35,805 nt of DNA from an uncultured Ruminococcus sp. (GTDB lineage: Bacteria; Bacillota; Clostridia; Oscillospirales; Ruminococcaceae), in NCBI GenBank assembly GCA_945877315.1, contig CAMCRP010000034.1, positions 1 to 35,805 of the forward strand, read 5' to 3'. Below are positions 32,609 through 35,805 of this stretch, in pieces (position 1 is the stretch's first letter; every line of letters begins with the position of its first letter). The notes beneath the pieces are model-generated. The model ran no database searches. It was given only the letters and a program-made list of their open reading frames with translations, and was not told where the DNA came from. A program made the position numbers and the translations under genes.

Positions 32609-34516
32609 ATGTATAAAATAGTAATTCGCCAGAGTTATAATCCATTTAACTCCGTTTATTATGTTGAATACGAAGGAAAAATAATTGACTACATTGACAA
32701 TAGTGTCGACTCATTATTAAACATATATCCACCTGATGTAACAAAACGAATTACTAACAAAAGACTATACCAAGAAAATATACCTGACATTGATGATGAT
32801 ACTGAAATAGTCTATTTCGATTATAAGAAAATAGAGGAGAGTATACAGGAGTTTATATATGAAATTGAAAACGACCCTGAAATACTCCTGAATCATAATA
32901 TAAAGGTTTTTCACGACATTGAGGATATGAAATTATATTTACAAAAACTAATTCCGATTGCTCAGTCACTGCTTAATGCAACTCGGGATCATAAATCAGC
33001 TACTATGTCTGATAAATTTCATAAGTATACAAAACAACCTTCAGATTTCAACATCAATGATTCAGAATACGATATGTTGGTAGATCAACTAGTTTTTGAT
33101 ATATTACTTAACTATTACGAAGAAAAATCTAAAAAAATAACACGTTACGATTTTGCCCAGAAAATGGCTGAGATTATGTACAAAAACAATTCTGTATTTT
33201 TTTATAAATATCCATGCGCAGAAAGAATTAACCAGCGTATGATAAACACCATGTCAGACGCTTTGGAATCATACTATACCAGATGCAAAAAAACAATCAA
33301 CCTCAAAAGAACATTTAATCCTAAAAGAATATATAAAATCAACAGGATACTTAAAAAAGTTAAAAAGGTCGAAAAAAAATACAAATTCAAAGGGACTTTT
33401 ATATTTAAAGGATTTGATAAATACAATAATACAGTTACTTGGAATGGTTTAGTAATGCCCGATATAGACTCAATGCTCTATGTAAATCACTTAATAACCC
33501 CCAAAAAACAAAAGGAATCAGAGTTGGACTTAAACGCTATTCATAGCTGTCTGAAAGAAAATCAGGTACTTAGTAAGTATCCGGGTTATAAGGTGGATAT
33601 TTACCAATATATCCAAAATATGAGTATTGTTTCTATTACTACTAAAAAAATAATTTCTCTTCTACATAAAATTGATAATTTCGATGATTCTCATGAACAA
33701 TTAACTGTTAAATACGTTACGGACATGATTGATCAATCCAATAAACCTGTTGAAAAATTTATTAATCCATATAAAAAAAGATCTTTCGCCAGCTGGTTAG
33801 GCCTTTTTTTCGATAACACTTTTGTACCCAAAAAAATCTACGAAAACGAGTACACAATTAAGAATAGCAGTGAATTAAGAAGAATTGTTGATAGCTTGAA
33901 TAAATATGAAGCTGCCATAAAAAGGCTCAGACCTTCAACTGACATTGATACTCCTATAAAGATATTTAGAAAATCCATAGAATTATATTCAATTATTTTC
34001 CATAAAAGAATTGAAATCATTCTGGATTATTACATGTCAACAATGGATTTAGCACACCTTGAAAATGATAAGAAAGAAATAATTATGAAATCATTTTCAA
34101 AATGGGTAAACCAAGATTCAATTCTTGTCTCTGCAATAGATATAGGCAATGAAAACAACTCATATTTCTCATATGAAACAACTTTTTCGCCAATAATTTT
34201 CATAGAACAAAAGCTATACAAGAAAGCACTGGAAGACATCATATCAGAAAATAATTCTAATAGTATTGAAGCAGTTATTCACAAATATTTTGAATATATT
34301 CAAGCAATACACCTTGTACGCTTTAAAACTCTTGAATTGTTCCGTTATCACGCCAGATTTAACCCGAAGCCCAAAATCAAATGTTACAGCCAAGGAGAGC
34401 ATGATAACTATAAATATTCTCCAATCGCAGATTTTCTTTTAAATAATTATAACTTACGCAAGTATTCAGATGAAATATGGGAAAAGGCAAATGAGATTAA
34501 ATCAAAAAATGATTAA
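32609..34516 (+). CDS. Large orphan protein, 635 aa, AT-rich gene
   Basis: I do not recognise this protein. It is helical and rich in Lys, Ile, Asn and Tyr, with no P-loop, nuclease, methylase, helicase, signal or membrane motif that I can find. A positively charged patch 'YKINRILKKVKKVEKKYKFK' lies at about 243-262. The DNA is clearly more AT-rich than the YqaJ, integrase and dxs genes, which points to recent acquisition. An aaggatg site precedes the ATG, and a perfect bidirectional terminator follows. It sits alone between the replication-like gene and the integrase, the usual slot for cargo, including anti-phage genes, in small integrative elements. That placement is the only hint of its role. 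Confidence 0.8.
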   Translation: MYKIVIRQSYNPFNSVYYVEYEGKIIDYIDNSVDSLLNIYPPDVTKRITNKRLYQENIPDIDDDTEIVYFDYKKIEESIQEFIYEIENDPEILLNHNIKVFHDIEDMKLYLQKLIPIAQSLLNATRDHKSATMSDKFHKYTKQPSDFNINDSEYDMLVDQLVFDILLNYYEEKSKKITRYDFAQKMAEIMYKNNSVFFYKYPCAERINQRMINTMSDALESYYTRCKKTINLKRTFNPKRIYKINRILKKVKKVEKKYKFKGTFIFKGFDKYNNTVTWNGLVMPDIDSMLYVNHLITPKKQKESELDLNAIHSCLKENQVLSKYPGYKVDIYQYIQNMSIVSITTKKIISLLHKIDNFDDSHEQLTVKYVTDMIDQSNKPVEKFINPYKKRSFASWLGLFFDNTFVPKKIYENEYTIKNSSELRRIVDSLNKYEAAIKRLRPSTDIDTPIKIFRKSIELYSIIFHKRIEIILDYYMSTMDLAHLENDKKEIIMKSFSKWVNQDSILVSAIDIGNENNSYFSYETTFSPIIFIEQKLYKKALEDIISENNSNSIEAVIHKYFEYIQAIHLVRFKTLELFRYHARFNPKPKIKCYSQGEHDNYKYSPIADFLLNNYNLRKYSDEIWEKANEIKSKND

Positions 34517-34590
34517 GCATTTTCTCATACAGCGTACTGAAACTCTATCTGTAATTCTGCCCCTTTTATTACAGCTAAAGTTTTTGCAAA

Positions 34591-34624
34591 AAATAAAAGC
34601 ACGAGAATACCCGTGCTTTTATTT
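34591..34624. terminator. Bidirectional terminator
   Basis: aaataaaagcacg (34,591-34,603) and cgtgcttttattt (34,612-34,624) form a perfect 13-bp stem with T-runs on both sides, between the convergent 635-aa gene and the integrase gene. Confidence 0.85.
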
Positions 34625-34626
34625 CG

Positions 34627-35805
34627 TCAAAACATATTGTTTAAAATTGCTGTGCCTTCTTTTGATGTCTTCTCCGTCAAATGATTATAAATGTTCATTG
34701 TAACATTAATGTTTTTATGCCCCAGCCGTATCTGCACATACTTGGGATTTGCACCGTTTTCAAGGAGCATTGTACAATGAGTATGCCTGAGAGAATGAAA
34801 ACCAAAATCGGGATAGCCAAGGTCATAATGGATTACGCTGCTTGTGTGCATTGTAGTCCTGGGCGAGATAAATTTCCCGTTTTCATAGACAGTTACAAGA
34901 TTTAACGGGGTGGTGGTTTTCTCCTCAGTGATCCTACCTCTGTCGTCTATGTAATAGTATGTATAGTACTCATCATAATTGAGCTTGTCAGATTCCTGTT
35001 TGGATTTCTCTTTTCGCAGAAGCTCCAACAGGAAATCGTCAAGTTCAATAGTACGATAAGAATCATACTTTGGCGCCGTAAGGACCCAAGAAGCAGCCAC
35101 ATCATCAAACTGCATCTGGTGTCTCACCGACAGAGTGCCTTTGTCAAAATCTATATCCGACCATTGCACTGCAAATGCTTCACCATGCCTTAATCCACAT
35201 CTGTACCCCAACTGTAATGGTATATGAGAGGATGTTCCATACGGAAATCTTTCAAATATCCTATCCATTACTTCCTTGCATAAGTAAACATGAGGATCAG
35301 ACCTCGAAGGGATATCAGGTGTTGCTCTGTGCCCCGGAATTTTTACGCCTATCATAGGTGACTGCTTGATGTAATGCAGAGTATCGACAGCGTAATTCAA
35401 ACTATTGGTAAGAATACCTTTCAGCACGGACAGGGAGTTGCGGCTAAGTCCTTCATTGAACTTTCGGTTTATGAAGTCCTGAAGTACTGCTGAGTTCAAG
35501 GCATTCAGATAATAATTTCCGATTTCGGGAGCTATCTGATTCTTTATTATCTTCCGATAGCTTTCAATTGTACTAGGTTTCAGATTTACCTTGCAGTACC
35601 TGTTCATCCAATCATTGTTCAGGTAATCAGCAAAGCTGATTTTCTTTTCTTCAAGAACAATGCCCGTACTGTTGTACTCGGCTAATGCTCTGGTACCGGC
35701 TTCAAGAGCCTCTCGCTTTGTTTTAAACCCATCTTTGGTTTTACGCTTTCTCTTTCCGTCGACACTTGCAACTTCAAAATAGTACTGGTACTTGTCACCA
35801 CGTTT
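34627..35805 (-). CDS. Tyrosine integrase, N-terminus cut by window edge
   Basis: At least 392 residues are open to the right edge with no start codon reached; the internal ATG at 35,607 is not the true start because 66 further codons of good integrase sequence precede it. The N-terminal part is an arm-type-binding domain ('KYQYYFEVASVDGKRK', 'FKTKREALEAG'), followed by a SAM-like core-binding domain ('STIESYRKIIKNQIAPEIGN') and the catalytic domain. The catalytic residues are R in 'YRCGLRHGEAF', K in 'TAPKYDSYRTIEL', HxxR in 'FHSLRHTHC', H in 'RLGHKNI' and Tyr in 'TMNIYNHL'. It would insert and excise the element of which genes from 29,300 onward seem to be part. Confidence 0.95.
   Translation of the reverse strand, partial: KRGDKYQYYFEVASVDGKRKRKTKDGFKTKREALEAGTRALAEYNSTGIVLEEKKISFADYLNNDWMNRYCKVNLKPSTIESYRKIIKNQIAPEIGNYYLNALNSAVLQDFINRKFNEGLSRNSLSVLKGILTNSLNYAVDTLHYIKQSPMIGVKIPGHRATPDIPSRSDPHVYLCKEVMDRIFERFPYGTSSHIPLQLGYRCGLRHGEAFAVQWSDIDFDKGTLSVRHQMQFDDVAASWVLTAPKYDSYRTIELDDFLLELLRKEKSKQESDKLNYDEYYTYYYIDDRGRITEEKTTTPLNLVTVYENGKFISPRTTMHTSSVIHYDLGYPDFGFHSLRHTHCTMLLENGANPKYVQIRLGHKNINVTMNIYNHLTEKTSKEGTAILNNMF

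Noticed and set aside
1-35805. CRISPR arrays, rRNA and tRNA genes
   Set aside because: No regularly spaced repeat array, no rRNA-like stretch and no cloverleaf with a CCA-type end was found by eye; a short tRNA could still be missed.

Overview
The window looks like chromosomal and mobile DNA of a low-GC Firmicute of the Clostridia, most likely a gut or rumen Ruminococcus-type organism. This rests on AT-rich codon use, strong GGAGG ribosome binding sites, an IS256-family transposase, a choline-binding-repeat surface protein and YqaJ-type phage recombination genes. I ran no database search. There is no rRNA, tRNA or CRISPR array that I can support.

Region 1 (about 300-14,690, all minus strand, read from right to left) is a defence-type operon that I interpret as a DNA phosphorothioation (sulfur-modification) system of mixed architecture. 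It starts with a promoter at 14,657-14,685. The genes follow in this order: a DndC/SspD-like PP-loop ATP pyrophosphatase with zinc ribbons and a ferredoxin tail; a DUF4007 protein (SspB-like); a 1,198-aa P-loop ATPase of BrxC/SspC type; a cysteine desulfurase (DndA/SspA role); a PLD-nuclease/SF2-helicase fusion; a 58-aa translationally coupled protein; a DndD-like SMC ATPase; a 172-aa unknown; a primary-like sigma-70 factor; and two unknown small proteins. Many genes overlap or lie within about 50 bp. The set joins Ssp-like components with a Dnd-like one and adds a sigma factor, while DndB, recognisable DndE, DndFGH, SspE and PglZ are not seen.

Region 2 (about 15,000-19,000) is a mobile-element graveyard: a decayed small gene, a Mor-activator-like regulator with small Cys-rich companions, a truncated serine recombinase and an intact IS256-type element.

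Region 3 (19,054-21,000) is a chromosomal exporter/regulator pair. A ThrE-like threonine/serine exporter is divergent from a TetR repressor whose C-terminus is lost at a junction near 20,945. A 40-bp palindromic operator lies on the TetR promoter.

Region 4 (20,957-26,640) is a second mobile patch. It holds a DUF960, amidoligase and class-II glutamine amidotransferase cassette, a choline-binding-repeat secreted protein, a second Mor-like regulator in the opposite orientation to the first, and an Rpn/PD-(D/E)XK remnant.

Region 5 (26,973-29,190) is a MerR regulator in an operon with a 1-deoxyxylulose-5-phosphate synthase, behind a promoter with the 19-bp spacer typical of MerR targets.

Region 6 (29,300-35,805) is an integrative element. 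It has a small membrane peptide, a YqaJ exonuclease, a Cys-cluster partner protein, a replication-initiator-like protein, a very AT-rich 635-aa orphan and a tyrosine integrase that runs off the right edge.
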